From assembly GCF_002218085.1 (NCBI RefSeq), contig NZ_BDUC01000003.1:407666-471665 (forward strand): a DNA stretch of 64,000 nucleotides, written 5' to 3'. Shown here in pieces: positions 1 through 9,496 of the stretch; position 1 is the stretch's first letter; each line of letters opens with the position of its first letter. Under the pieces are notes generated by a model that was not told the origin of the DNA, ran no database searches, and was given only the letters and a program-made list of their open reading frames with translations. A program made the translations under genes and the position numbers. The stretch is from Tolypothrix sp. NIES-4075. GTDB taxonomy: Bacteria > Cyanobacteriota > Cyanobacteriia > Cyanobacteriales > Nostocaceae.

Positions 1-1170
1 AGCGGTTTGTTTGTCGATGATGCTTTCGGAAGCATTCCGGGAACGTTACCGATTTCGTCGATTAACTTGAAGGGTTCGACTGAATTACCAACACCAACTA
101 TTGTTCTTAACTTTAAGACCTTTGCTACCGATAGCAACAATCCTTCTGGTTCCCAAGTAGAAATTGCTGATACTGCCTTGCAGCAAGGACAAGGGATGCA
201 CGGCAGCTTTGGTCGGGGTGATACCTACAATAATATGTTGGCGATCGGTCCCGACTTTAAGCAAGGTTATACTGATGTAGCTCCTGTTAGTAATGCTGAT
301 GTGGCAACCACTTTAGCTAATATCCTCGGCTTTAAGATTCCTAGCAATGGGGAATTAACTGGACGGGTAATTAACGAAGCGCTGGTTGGTGGATCGGATA
401 TTGTTTCTTACACCACAGATACTCTCAAGTCTGACCCGACTGCTGATGGGGTTAGTACTTATCTCAATTATCAGCAAGTGGGTGATACACGCTACTTTGA
501 TGCGGCTGGGTTTGATGGTCGAACAGTTGGACTGACAACGGGTTCATTTACAGAAGGCGGTAAAAGTTACTACGGCAATGAAGGAAATGATACCTTTCTC
601 ATTGGTAATGGGAACAATACCTTTTATCTGGGTGAAGGTAACAACCGAGTAAATGTGGGGAATGGTAATAATACCATTTACGCAGCTGCCGGGAATGATG
701 CGATCGCCACAGGCAATGGTAACAACATTATATTTGCTGGCAATGGAACCAACAGAATCACTACATCCGGTGGGGATGACCTAATCTATAGTGGTGCAGG
801 TGATGACTTAATCTATGCAGGTGCAGGTAATAACAGCATCTATGCAGGTGAAGGTAATAACAGCATCTACACAGGTGCAGGTGATGACCTGATATATGCA
901 GGTGAAGGTAATAACAGCATCTCTGCGGGAACAGGCAACGATACAGTTTATGTCGGCAGTGGCATTAACAAATTCATCCTCAGTGATGGTGCTGGTGCAG
1001 TCGATATTTACGGGTTCTCGTCTGATGACCAGATTTCTCTAGGTTCTAATTTCAAAGCAAACGAACCGCTGAGTGTCAGCATTAGTGGCAATGATACCAA
1101 CATCAGCGTCGGTAGTGACTTGCTCGCAACGTTGAAGTGGGTGCAATTCAACAATGTGAATATCGTCTAA
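1..1170 (+). CDS. Alkaline phosphatase/nucleotide pyrophosphatase-type RTX protein, C-terminal part (5' end outside window)
   Basis: The frame is open to the first base, so this is the 3' part of a longer gene; a TTG at 7 is not a credible start. The first ~130 residues contain GMHGSFGRGDTYNN and DVATTLANILGFKIP, which resemble the end of the alkaline phosphatase/type I phosphodiesterase superfamily (metal-binding HG plus a conserved DVAPT-like segment). Residues ~190-320 are glycine/asparagine-rich RTX-like repeats of the type AGxGNNxIYAG and GAGDDLIYAG, expected to bind calcium. The last ~70 residues (ending SDLLATLKWVQFNNV) match the ends of the next two proteins and probably carry the type I secretion signal. 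The likely role is extracellular phosphate release. Family assignment is moderate because the catalytic N-terminal part is not visible. Confidence 0.7.
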   Translation, partial: SGLFVDDAFGSIPGTLPISSINLKGSTELPTPTIVLNFKTFATDSNNPSGSQVEIADTALQQGQGMHGSFGRGDTYNNMLAIGPDFKQGYTDVAPVSNADVATTLANILGFKIPSNGELTGRVINEALVGGSDIVSYTTDTLKSDPTADGVSTYLNYQQVGDTRYFDAAGFDGRTVGLTTGSFTEGGKSYYGNEGNDTFLIGNGNNTFYLGEGNNRVNVGNGNNTIYAAAGNDAIATGNGNNIIFAGNGTNRITTSGGDDLIYSGAGDDLIYAGAGNNSIYAGEGNNSIYTGAGDDLIYAGEGNNSISAGTGNDTVYVGSGINKFILSDGAGAVDIYGFSSDDQISLGSNFKANEPLSVSISGNDTNISVGSDLLATLKWVQFNNVNIV

Positions 1171-1182
1171 TCAAAATTTTCA

Positions 1183-1208
1183 GGGGGGAATGCTTTATTC
1201 CCCCTTTT
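1183..1208 (+). terminator. Intrinsic terminator
   Basis: GGGGGAAT and ATTCCCCC form an 8-bp stem over a short loop and are followed by TTTT, 13 bases after the stop codon of the first gene. It separates that gene from the next RTX phosphoesterase gene, which therefore probably has its own promoter or depends on read-through. Confidence 0.75.
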
Positions 1209-1237
1209 GTATTACTCAATAACCAGGGCAAAAACAT

Positions 1238-4045
1238 ATGTCAACCGTAACACTCAAAGGTTTCGCTACATTACCAGCCGATACGTTTGCGGATAATCTC
1301 CCATCTGGTGCTACTATCACAGGTGATACGAATGGACGCACCATTCCTTTTCCCGGACAACCGATTCAAGGTTTTAGCGGAGTTCAGTTTGCTGACAAAA
1401 ATAGTTTCTGGTTTATGCCTGATAATGGGTATGGTGCCAAGAATAATAGTTCTGACTTTCTTTTAAGAATTTATCGTGTTGACCCGAACTTTAGAGGTAT
1501 AGAAGCGGGTGACGGTAGCGTTAATGTTTTGAACTTCATTCAGCTAGCTGACCCCGATCGCAAAGCTTCTTTTCAAATTGTCAACGAAAATACCCAGGAT
1601 CGTTTGTTAACTGGGGCAGATTTTGATATTGAATCTTTTGATTTGGCGAAAGATGGTACAATCTGGATTGGGGATGAGTTCGGACCTTATCTGTTGCACT
1701 TTGATGGCACAGGTAAATTGTTAGATGCGCCTATTTCTACGCCTAACTTTGCTCAACTCAACACTCTCAGCGGGAAAGCACCAATTGTAATTGGTCATAG
1801 AGGTGATGCTGGGGAGCGTCCAGAACATACCTTGGCTGCTTACAAGTTAGGAATTGAGCGTGGTGCTGATTTTATTGAACCAGATTTGGTATCCACAAAA
1901 GACGGGGTATTAATTGCTCGTCATGAAGTCAATATTACAGCTACCACAAATGTAGCCGATCACCCAGAGTTTAGCGATCGCAAAACTACTAAGACTATCG
2001 ATGGTGTTACCGAAACGGGTTGGTTTGCTGATGACTTCACTTTAGCGGAAATTAAGACTCTACGAGCAATCGAGCGTCTTCCTTTCCGCGATCAATCTTA
2101 CAACGGTCAATTTGAAATTCCTACTCTTCAGGAAATCATTGATTTAGTTAAGGAAGTAGAAACAGATACAGGCAAGAAAATCGGCATCTACCCAGAAACC
2201 AAACATCCAACTTACCACGATTCTGTCGGACTTTCTTTGGAAGAACCATTAGTTGATATCCTGAAGCAAAACGACTTCACCGATCCAAGTCGAGTTTTCA
2301 TTCAGTCGTTTGAAGTTGGAAATCTCAAAGAACTTAACCAACTCATTGATGTACCTTTAATACAATTATTGGATGCAACCGATGTTGCTTTAGATGGTAC
2401 ACTAATTGAGAAGCAGCCTTACGATTTTGTCGTAAGCGGCGATTCTCGCACTTATGGAGATTTGCGGACTGCTGAAGGTTTAAAGGAAGTTGCAACTTAC
2501 GCTGATGGAATTGGTCCCTGGAAACGGATGATTGTTTCAGTTAAGGGAACTGATGCAAATGGCGATGGTAAAGCAGATGATATTAATGGTGATGGTGCAG
2601 TTGATGATAGTGATAAAACGACTTTACCACCAACATCTTTAATTAATGATGCTCACGCCGCAGGTTTATTAGTACATCCGTACACCTTCCGTAACGAAGC
2701 TCAGTATTTAGCAGCAGATTATCAAGGCAATCCGGAACTTGAATTAAGACAGTTTATTCAGTTAGGTGTAGATGGGTTCTTCGACGACTTCCCCGGAACT
2801 GGAGATAAAGTTAGAGATCAAATTGCTGGGGATTTTGTGCGATCGCCTAATAATCCTGATGTGATTGCGGGTAATGCTGTCTCTAACCTCGCTGCTTCCA
2901 AAGGTTTTGAGGGTATGGCAATCAATCCTGACAAAACCAAATTATACCCTTTATTGGAAGGTTCTGTTGTTGGCGATCCGACAAATGCTTTGCGAATTCA
3001 TGAATTTGATATCGCAAGTCAACAATTTCAGGGTTTGGTTGGGTATTACAAACTGGAAAATTCCGCCAATTCTATTGGCGACTTTACCGTTATCAACGAT
3101 AATGAGTACTTGGTGATTGAGCGTGATAACGGACAAGGTGACACCGCTCAATTCAAGAAAATCTTCAAAGTTGATTTATCGCAAAAAGACGCAAACGGGT
3201 TTGTACAGAAAGAAGAAGTAGCTGACCTGTTGAACATTCAAGATCCCAATGACTTGAACCAAGATGGTAGCACCAGCTTTAAATTTCCCTTCCAAACCAT
3301 CGAAAATGTGTTGGTACTCGATGAAAATACCATCTTAGTTGCCAATGACAATAATTATCCCTTCTCTGTAGGTCGTCCTCCCGGAATTGATAACAACGAA
3401 ATCATCCAATTACAGCTTGACAAACCACTTAATTTAGATCCCCGTGTCGGTCTTGCTGGACTTAACTTACCAACTTCGCAGATTCAAGGTGGTAATGAAG
3501 ATGATACCTTATATGGTACTTCAGGTGATGATTTCCTAGATGGTGGTGAGGGAAATAATACCCTTTACGGTAACGGAGGCAATAACGTCTTTCTGGCAAA
3601 ATCTGGGAATGATATTGCTTACGGTGGTGCGGGAAATAATGTCTTCTTCCTGGGTAATGGGAATAACTCTGTTTACGCTGGTGAAGGTAAAAATCGGGTT
3701 GTCACAGGAACAGGTAATGACATTGTATATGCAGGTGCGGGTGATGACACCATATCTACAGGTGCAGGTGATGATCTGATTTATGGTGGTTCAGGTAATA
3801 ACATCATATCTGCGGGAACGGGTAACGACAGAGTTTATGTGGGTAGTGGAAGCGATCGCTTTATCCTTGATGCGGGTGAAGGTGCAGTTACTATCTTCGG
3901 TTTCTCTTCTAATGACCAAATTACTAGCGGAAGTGGTTTATCAAGTAGTAATTTTACGGTTAGCATCAGTGGTAATGATACGTTAGTTAGTCAAGGTGCA
4001 GACTTGCTAGCGACGTTGAAGTATGTGCAGTTAAGTAGCTTATAA
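1238..4045 (+). CDS. Secreted glycerophosphodiester phosphodiesterase nested in a phytase-type esterase-like domain, RTX C-terminus
   Basis: The 935-residue protein begins with an esterase-like-of-phytase segment (~1-178; GFSGVQFADKNSFWFMPDNG, DFDIESFDLAKDGTIWIGDE). A GDPD domain follows (~183-530) with HRG (H187/R188), PEHT (E196), EPDL (E214, D216) and RHE (H229), matching the family's catalytic and metal residues. The esterase-like fold resumes at ~535-745 (KGFEGMAINPDKTKLYPLLE, GDFTVINDNEYLVIERDNG). Residues ~750-865 are RTX-like repeats, and the C-terminus DLLATLKYVQ matches its neighbours. Within the GDPD part, ~437-460 has two DxNGDGxxDD calcium-loop motifs. No N-terminal signal peptide is seen, in line with type I export. 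Expected substrates are glycerophosphodiesters; whether the split propeller is catalytic is unknown. The ATG start lies after an AT-rich leader without a strong Shine-Dalgarno. Confidence 0.85.
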   Translation: MSTVTLKGFATLPADTFADNLPSGATITGDTNGRTIPFPGQPIQGFSGVQFADKNSFWFMPDNGYGAKNNSSDFLLRIYRVDPNFRGIEAGDGSVNVLNFIQLADPDRKASFQIVNENTQDRLLTGADFDIESFDLAKDGTIWIGDEFGPYLLHFDGTGKLLDAPISTPNFAQLNTLSGKAPIVIGHRGDAGERPEHTLAAYKLGIERGADFIEPDLVSTKDGVLIARHEVNITATTNVADHPEFSDRKTTKTIDGVTETGWFADDFTLAEIKTLRAIERLPFRDQSYNGQFEIPTLQEIIDLVKEVETDTGKKIGIYPETKHPTYHDSVGLSLEEPLVDILKQNDFTDPSRVFIQSFEVGNLKELNQLIDVPLIQLLDATDVALDGTLIEKQPYDFVVSGDSRTYGDLRTAEGLKEVATYADGIGPWKRMIVSVKGTDANGDGKADDINGDGAVDDSDKTTLPPTSLINDAHAAGLLVHPYTFRNEAQYLAADYQGNPELELRQFIQLGVDGFFDDFPGTGDKVRDQIAGDFVRSPNNPDVIAGNAVSNLAASKGFEGMAINPDKTKLYPLLEGSVVGDPTNALRIHEFDIASQQFQGLVGYYKLENSANSIGDFTVINDNEYLVIERDNGQGDTAQFKKIFKVDLSQKDANGFVQKEEVADLLNIQDPNDLNQDGSTSFKFPFQTIENVLVLDENTILVANDNNYPFSVGRPPGIDNNEIIQLQLDKPLNLDPRVGLAGLNLPTSQIQGGNEDDTLYGTSGDDFLDGGEGNNTLYGNGGNNVFLAKSGNDIAYGGAGNNVFFLGNGNNSVYAGEGKNRVVTGTGNDIVYAGAGDDTISTGAGDDLIYGGSGNNIISAGTGNDRVYVGSGSDRFILDAGEGAVTIFGFSSNDQITSGSGLSSSNFTVSISGNDTLVSQGADLLATLKYVQLSSL

Positions 4046-4092
4046 CGTAGTGAGCGCTTCAGCGCTCAAATAAGCAATAAATTGCTTACTAC
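4046..4092. repeat. Palindromic GTAGT(A/G)AGC repeat directly after a stop codon
   Basis: CGTAGTGAGCGCTTCAGCGC starts at the base after the stop codon. The element has two small hairpins (GAGCGCTT/AGCGCTC and AAGCAAT/ATTGCTT) enclosed by GTAGTGAG and CTTACTAC. Related copies lie at 18760, 51682, 63281 and 63941. Confidence 0.75.
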
Positions 4093-4096
4093 ATCA

Positions 4097-4121
4097 AACC
4101 ACAGATAAATCATCTGTGGTT
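4097..4121 (+). terminator. Possible terminator hairpin
   Basis: AACCACAGAT and ATCTGTGGTT form a perfect 10-bp stem with a 5-base loop. The following sequence CCAAATTTT has only a weak U-run. With the preceding palindromic repeat it could end transcription of the GDPD gene. Confidence 0.45.
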
Positions 4122-4146
4122 CCAAATTTTACCTCAAAATAAATAT

Positions 4147-7100
4147 ATGGTAACTACCAACACAATCCGTTTTTCCCAATTTAACGCATCGTTGAACCGC
4201 AACGCTGAAGGTGAGTTAATCAGCGATTTATCCACCCCAAATAACGCACAAGCGAAATCGGTTGCGGAAATCATTCAGCGCACTAATGCAGATGTACAGT
4301 TAATTAACGAGTTTGATTACTTTGCTGAAGATCCGCTGAAAGCTGTCGAATTATTTCAGCAAAATTATCTTGGCGTAAGTCAAAATGGGGCAACTCCGGT
4401 AGAATATCCTTATGTTTACATTGCTCCGTCAAATACCGGTATCGCTTCCGGATTTGATTTAGATAATGACGGGAAAGTTGTTACAAATCCAGCAGAAGCG
4501 GGATACGGTAACGATGCTTTCGGATTTGGCAATTTCCCCGGTCAGTATGGGATGTTGCTGCTGTCGAAGTATCCTATCGATACTGCGAATGTGCGGACTT
4601 TCCAAAACTTTTTGTGGAAAGATATGCCAGACTCGTTACTATCGACAATTAGCACCCCTGGTTCGGAAACTCCTTGGTATTCACCAGAAGAACAAGCTGT
4701 TTTGCCTCTTTCTTCTAAAAGTCATTGGGATGTTCCTATCATCGTGAATGGAGAGACGATTCACGCTTTAGTTAGTCATCCCACACCCCCGACTTTCGAT
4801 GGTGCAGAAGACCGCAACGGCAAACGCAATCATGATGAAATCCGTTTTTGGTCAGATTACATTACACCTGGGAAGGGCGATTATATCTATGATGATACTG
4901 GAAAAACAGGCGGTATTAATCAAGGGTCGAGTTTTGTTATCATGGGCGATCAGAATGCAGATCCTCTAGATGGTGATAGCTACGATAACGCGATTCGCCA
5001 ATTGTTAGAAAATCCCAATATCAATACTAACTTTATTCCGACAAGTGAGGGCGGTCCGCAGCAAGCGATATTACAAGGTGGTGCAAATCTAACTCAACGA
5101 GGAAATTCCGCTTTTGATACGGCAGATTTTGCAGATTCAGCACCGGGGAATTTGCGGACAGATTATGTGTTACCTTCAACTGATTTGCAAATCGATAATT
5201 CTGGTGTGTTTTGGTCGCTAAATACTGACCCGACGTTTTCTTTGGTGGGTACTTTTAATCCGAATCTTCCTGGTGGTTTTCCCTCTTCTGACCATCGTCA
5301 AGTTTGGGTAGATTTGCAACTTGGGGCAACGGAAGCTGGTAAAACTATATCTAGTGTGATATTTGAAGGACAGAAGGTTTTTCCTACAGGTTTTATTCCT
5401 GGTGGTGTAGCAGGAACTGTTAATGGTGTTGAAACTCCAATCGGTGGGTTATCTGGTGTAACTTACGATGCTGTAAATAAACGCTTCTACGCTATTTCTG
5501 ATGATAGATCGCAAGTTGCACCTGCGCGTTTTTATACTTTTACTGCTGATTTAACAGAAGTTAACTTTACCAACGTCACTACACTCAAAGACGCAAATAA
5601 CAACTTGTTTCCCCTCAATAGTTTAGATCCAGAGGGGATTGCTTTAACTAAGAATAATACTGTTTTTATCTCGTCTGAAGGTGAGGTGAATCCGAGTGGG
5701 GGTAGGGTGACGAATCCTTTTATTAATGAATTCTCGCTTTCTACAGGAGAGCAAATTCGCTCTTTACCTGTACCGAAGAAATTTCTGCCGGTGGTGGATG
5801 ACACGAATGGAAACGGTGTCATCGATGCAGGTGATGTTCAAGTATCGGGGATTCGCAACAATTTGGCTTTTGAAAGTCTGACGATCGCACCCAACCAAAA
5901 GACATTGTACACCGCTACTGAAAGCGCTTTATTCCAAGATGGTGCGATCGCTTCTTTAACTAACGGTTCGCGATCGCGGATTTTGCAATATAATTTGGTG
6001 ACGGGACAGCCGGAAAAAGAATATCTATATAATGTAGATGCGATTCCTGCAACACCAAATCCAACTACAGGTTCCGCTGATAATGGTTTGACAGATTTAC
6101 TCGCAATTGATAATCGAGGTACACTACTCGCTTTAGAACGTTCTTTCTCTGCTGGTGTTGGAAATACTATCAAAATTTATGAAGTCAGTTTGCAAGGTGC
6201 AACTGATATCAGCTTTGTTGATTCGCTGAATAGCTTAAGTTCTGACCAGCTTGCGGCAATCAAACCTGTGGAAAAGCGGTTGCTGTTAAATCTCAACTCG
6301 CTCAACTTGCCCAATGGGACAGATAATATTGAAGGTATCACCTTCGGTCCCAAATTACCAGATGGTCGGCAATCGATTGTCTTGGTGAGTGACAACAACT
6401 TTAGCGAAAGTCAATTTACCCAAGTTTTGACTTTGGGTGCTGATTTAATTACCACCGCAACACCAACGGTAGAAACTCGTCCTGATTTATTCAACGATCC
6501 GAATTTACCATTCAGTCAACGTGCTGATGCGGATGACCCAGCTATCTACGTTAATTCGACTGATTCGGAAAAAAGCTTGATATTAACGTCGGTGAAAAAT
6601 GCCGGATTGCGAGTTTATGATTTATCAGGGAATTTGCTGCAAGAAGTGAATCCTGGTGATATTCGTTATAACAATATCGACTTGCAGTATGGATTTAAGT
6701 TGGGTGGAGAGTCGATTGATATTGCTGTCGCAAGCGATCGCAATAACGACAAACTCGCAATCTTCAAAATCAATCCGAATAATCCCGGTCAATATTTAGA
6801 AGACATCACCGATAGCAGCATTGGAACTTTATTTGAAGATTTACCTTTTGAAGCTCCTTATTCACCATCAACGCGCAGCGCTTACGGTTTAGCATTATAT
6901 CACAGTCCTGTCACCGATGATTACTACGTCTTCACCAATCGCCGAGCAACTGGAGATGTCGCGCAGTTCAAATTAATTGACGAAGGCAATGGTAAGATTG
7001 GGGCAGAAAGAGTAAGGGAATTCACTTTACCTTCACCCACAACTCCCGGACGTTCTCCGCAAACAGAGGGAACAGTCGTAGATCAAGAACTTGGTTTTCT

Positions 7101-8100
7101 CTACATTGCCCAAGAAGATGTCGGTATTTGGAAGTTTCAAGCTGAACCTAACGGTGGTACAACCGGTACTTTAATCGATCGCGTCCGGTTTGAGGGGGGA
7201 AATAATCTCACCGATGACGCAGAAGGACTAACTATATATTACGGCAAAGATGGTACAGGCTACTTGTTAGCATCCAGCCAAGGTGACAGCACCTTTGCAG
7301 CTTACACCCGTGAAGGTAACAACGATTTCTTGGGTAGATTTGCCGTTGGGAATAACGGGTCAATTGATAGTGTACAACAATCTGATGGTGCAGATGTCAT
7401 CAACGTTCCCTTAGGTGCTAATTTCCCCTTTGGTTTGTTCGTTACCCAAGATGGTGATAATCTCCCTGCGAAAATTGTCGATGGTGAAAACGTCAAAACT
7501 AACTTTAAACTAGTTCCTTGGGAAAACATTGTTAACGCTTTACCAGATGCATTGACGATTGACACCACCAGCTACAATCCCCGCAATCCCGCGAATTTAT
7601 TGGGTATTCAAGGAGGTGTCGGAAACGATACGCTGTATGGAACCCAGAATGATGACACCATTTACGATTTAGGTGGCAATAACACGATTTATGCAGGTGA
7701 AGGCAACAACATCATCTACGCACGCAATGGTAATAATACCATATACGCTGGTGCTGGTGATGACATTATTAATGCTGGTGCGGGAAATAATACTATCTTT
7801 GCTGGAGGAGGTAATAATACAATTACCTCAACTGGTGTTGATACGATTTTTGCAGGTAATGGAAGCGATCGCTTTATTTTGGGTGAAGGTGCTGGTGTTG
7901 CCACGATTATTAAGTTTGATGAAGGCGATGCCTACGGCAACCCGAAGCGGGAACGCATCACTTTAACTGGTGGTTTAACCTTCAGCAACTTAAACATCAG
8001 CCAAAACGGTAACGACACCCTCATCAGTGCGGGTACAGACTTGCTAGCAACTCTCAAATATACGCAATCTAGCACGATTACAAGCGCTATCTTCGCGTAA
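4147..8100 (+). CDS. Three-enzyme secreted fusion: endonuclease/exonuclease/phosphatase + esterase-like + beta-propeller phytase, RTX C-terminus
   Basis: This is a 1317-residue protein. Residues ~1-395 are an endonuclease/exonuclease/phosphatase domain: VQLINEFDY (metal Glu), GDQN at 267-270 (family GDxN) and SDH at 381-383. Residues ~400-765 are an esterase-like-of-phytase domain (GLSGVTYDAVNKRFYAISDD, NIEGITFGP). Residues ~770-1125 resemble beta-propeller phytase, with RADADDPAIYVN at ~792, GLRVYDLSG and QTEGTVVDQELGFLYIAQED. RTX-like repeats start near 1156, followed by the shared C-terminal module (DLLATLKYTQ). The predicted job is extracellular release of phosphate from nucleic acids or phosphodiesters and from phytate, after export by a type I system. 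The order and motifs are visible; actual activities are inferred. The gene follows a palindromic repeat and hairpin and ends in a bidirectional terminator. Confidence 0.85.
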   Translation: MVTTNTIRFSQFNASLNRNAEGELISDLSTPNNAQAKSVAEIIQRTNADVQLINEFDYFAEDPLKAVELFQQNYLGVSQNGATPVEYPYVYIAPSNTGIASGFDLDNDGKVVTNPAEAGYGNDAFGFGNFPGQYGMLLLSKYPIDTANVRTFQNFLWKDMPDSLLSTISTPGSETPWYSPEEQAVLPLSSKSHWDVPIIVNGETIHALVSHPTPPTFDGAEDRNGKRNHDEIRFWSDYITPGKGDYIYDDTGKTGGINQGSSFVIMGDQNADPLDGDSYDNAIRQLLENPNINTNFIPTSEGGPQQAILQGGANLTQRGNSAFDTADFADSAPGNLRTDYVLPSTDLQIDNSGVFWSLNTDPTFSLVGTFNPNLPGGFPSSDHRQVWVDLQLGATEAGKTISSVIFEGQKVFPTGFIPGGVAGTVNGVETPIGGLSGVTYDAVNKRFYAISDDRSQVAPARFYTFTADLTEVNFTNVTTLKDANNNLFPLNSLDPEGIALTKNNTVFISSEGEVNPSGGRVTNPFINEFSLSTGEQIRSLPVPKKFLPVVDDTNGNGVIDAGDVQVSGIRNNLAFESLTIAPNQKTLYTATESALFQDGAIASLTNGSRSRILQYNLVTGQPEKEYLYNVDAIPATPNPTTGSADNGLTDLLAIDNRGTLLALERSFSAGVGNTIKIYEVSLQGATDISFVDSLNSLSSDQLAAIKPVEKRLLLNLNSLNLPNGTDNIEGITFGPKLPDGRQSIVLVSDNNFSESQFTQVLTLGADLITTATPTVETRPDLFNDPNLPFSQRADADDPAIYVNSTDSEKSLILTSVKNAGLRVYDLSGNLLQEVNPGDIRYNNIDLQYGFKLGGESIDIAVASDRNNDKLAIFKINPNNPGQYLEDITDSSIGTLFEDLPFEAPYSPSTRSAYGLALYHSPVTDDYYVFTNRRATGDVAQFKLIDEGNGKIGAERVREFTLPSPTTPGRSPQTEGTVVDQELGFLYIAQEDVGIWKFQAEPNGGTTGTLIDRVRFEGGNNLTDDAEGLTIYYGKDGTGYLLASSQGDSTFAAYTREGNNDFLGRFAVGNNGSIDSVQQSDGADVINVPLGANFPFGLFVTQDGDNLPAKIVDGENVKTNFKLVPWENIVNALPDALTIDTTSYNPRNPANLLGIQGGVGNDTLYGTQNDDTIYDLGGNNTIYAGEGNNIIYARNGNNTIYAGAGDDIINAGAGNNTIFAGGGNNTITSTGVDTIFAGNGSDRFILGEGAGVATIIKFDEGDAYGNPKRERITLTGGLTFSNLNISQNGNDTLISAGTDLLATLKYTQSSTITSAIFA

Positions 8101-8104
8101 TTAT

Positions 8105-8139
8105 AAAAGTAGGGGAATGACAACCATCCCCCTACTTTT
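8105..8139. terminator. Bidirectional intrinsic terminator
   Basis: AAAAGTAGGGG and CCCCTACTTTT form an 11-bp stem with T/A runs on both sides. It sits between convergent genes and overlaps the stop codon of the minus-strand Rpn-like gene. Confidence 0.8.
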
Positions 8140-9079
8140 ATGTTGTTTGATTTGCTTCCAACCAGTTAAGTAAATCCTCAATGGCTGTAAAATCCAACAA
8201 AGCCTCAGCAAGTGCTTCTAATTGCTCTAGGGAAAGAGTTTGAATGTGCCCCCGAACCTCTTGTGGTAACTCTCCTACCCGTCTTTGTAGTTGCCGTAGC
8301 ACGAGTTCTTGTTGTCCCCGCTCGTAGCCAATGCGCTCGCCTGTGGTAATGTAGCTCATAGTCCGCTCCTGCTCAAATTGCTTAAACTCTTGCCAAAATT
8401 GTGCTTCCAAGGCTTTTGGTAAAATCATAACCCAATCAATAAATCGGTAAAGGTTACGAATATCTTTTTCTTGCAATCCTAATTCATACAATCGGCGAAT
8501 CAAGCTAAATTTCCAAGTTTTACGTTCTCCTAGCTTTTTACTCGTCTCTTGCGTCTTTAAATGCGCCATTACTACGGTTGCAAATGGATTTTCGCTGGCT
8601 TCTAATTCTGTCCAACGATTTTGATAATCTAAAAGCTTGACGATTCCAAATTCAAAGTTAAGCCTGGTATCGGGATAATTATAGCTATATTGGTTTGGTC
8701 GCCATGTCGGGTCATTATCACACAAAATCGCCAAACTCATGGCAGGTTTAGCAAATCTATCAAATATTCGCAGATTGTAAGAAAACATTCTTTGTGCAAA
8801 AGTGTCTTCTGATTTTGCCTGGATTTCTACATGAATTAATAGCCAAATTTCTTGTCCTTGAATTTGCCAAACTTTGACTAATTTATCTGCATATCGCCGA
8901 CCTTGTTCAGCTTCGCGGGCAATTTGTTGAAATTCCTTATCAAGAAATTCGTGGGGACGTTCCCAATTAATTAATGCTGCTGTTTGGGGAAAGAAAAATT
9001 GCATTGCTTGGGGAAAGTAAGCTTCTAAAATTTCTTTCCAGGGGCTATCATTATCTGCTCTTTCCAGTTCTTCGGTCAT
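8138..9079 (-). CDS. Rpn/YhgA-like PD-(D/E)XK nuclease-family protein with DUF4351 C-terminus
   Basis: The 313-residue protein resembles the cyanobacterial Rpn/transposase-like PD-(D/E)XK family. The N-terminal part has FFPQTAALINWERPHEFLDK and the core strand WLLIHVEIQAKSED, giving an E-x-Q version of the nuclease motif. Residues ~255-310 (GQQELVLRQLQRRVGELPQE, LSLEQLEALAEALLDF) match DUF4351, an abundant cyanobacterial tail. Members are numerous paralogs often tied to genome rearrangement, but function here is inferred. The gene is opposite to its neighbours and abuts displaced RTX fragments, which fits a mobile or recombination-prone insertion. The ATG at 9079 is taken as start. Confidence 0.75.
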   Translation of the reverse strand: MTEELERADNDSPWKEILEAYFPQAMQFFFPQTAALINWERPHEFLDKEFQQIAREAEQGRRYADKLVKVWQIQGQEIWLLIHVEIQAKSEDTFAQRMFSYNLRIFDRFAKPAMSLAILCDNDPTWRPNQYSYNYPDTRLNFEFGIVKLLDYQNRWTELEASENPFATVVMAHLKTQETSKKLGERKTWKFSLIRRLYELGLQEKDIRNLYRFIDWVMILPKALEAQFWQEFKQFEQERTMSYITTGERIGYERGQQELVLRQLQRRVGELPQEVRGHIQTLSLEQLEALAEALLDFTAIEDLLNWLEANQTT

Positions 9080-9134
9080 CAGTTGATTACTAGATGCTAT
9101 ACCTGTTCTAACCTACATTCTGCACCTTGGGGTT

Positions 9135-9280
9135 CGCATCACCTTAACTGGTGGTTTAACTTTCAACAACTTAAACATCAGCCAAAACGGTAGTGACACC
9201 CTCATCAGTGCGGGTACAGATTTGCTGGCAATTCTGAAATATACGCAATCTAGCACGATTACAAGCGCTATCTTAACTTA
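9135..9280 (+). pseudogene. Detached fragment of the RTX secretion module (C-terminal end)
   Basis: This 146-base segment closely matches the last ~145 bases of the large fusion gene (7955-8098), including LTGGLTFNNLNISQNGSDTL and DLLAILKYTQSSTITSAIL in the same frame and strand. It has no start codon or upstream domain, so it is a gene remnant. It is preceded by the Rpn-like gene. The matching upstream part of such a module lies separately at 11255-11430. Confidence 0.8.
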
Positions 9281-9318
9281 GTACAGCATTTCATTAATAC
9301 GAGCGCTTTCTTAAAGAT

Positions 9319-9467
9319 AGGACTTACGCAAGCGTCACAATATAAGGTCAACTGGCACATATATTTAAATTTGAGGTAAATGCTTGTAAGTATTGATTTA
9401 TAAACGTTAAACTCAAATTAATCAAATGTGACAGTTATCAGATAAATGTGCCAGTTGCGTAAGTCCT
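9319..9467. mobile_element. MITE-like element with 13-bp terminal inverted repeats
   Basis: AGGACTTACGCAA at 9319-9331 is repeated as its exact reverse complement at 9455-9467. Sub-terminal CTGGCACAT and ATGTGCCAG are also inverted. The ~149-base interior is AT-rich and codes for nothing convincing. The terminal sequence is of a kind common in Nostocales MITEs. No clear target-site duplication is visible. Confidence 0.7.
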
Positions 9468-9496
9468 GAAAGAAAAGCAATAAGAGTGCAATCTTA

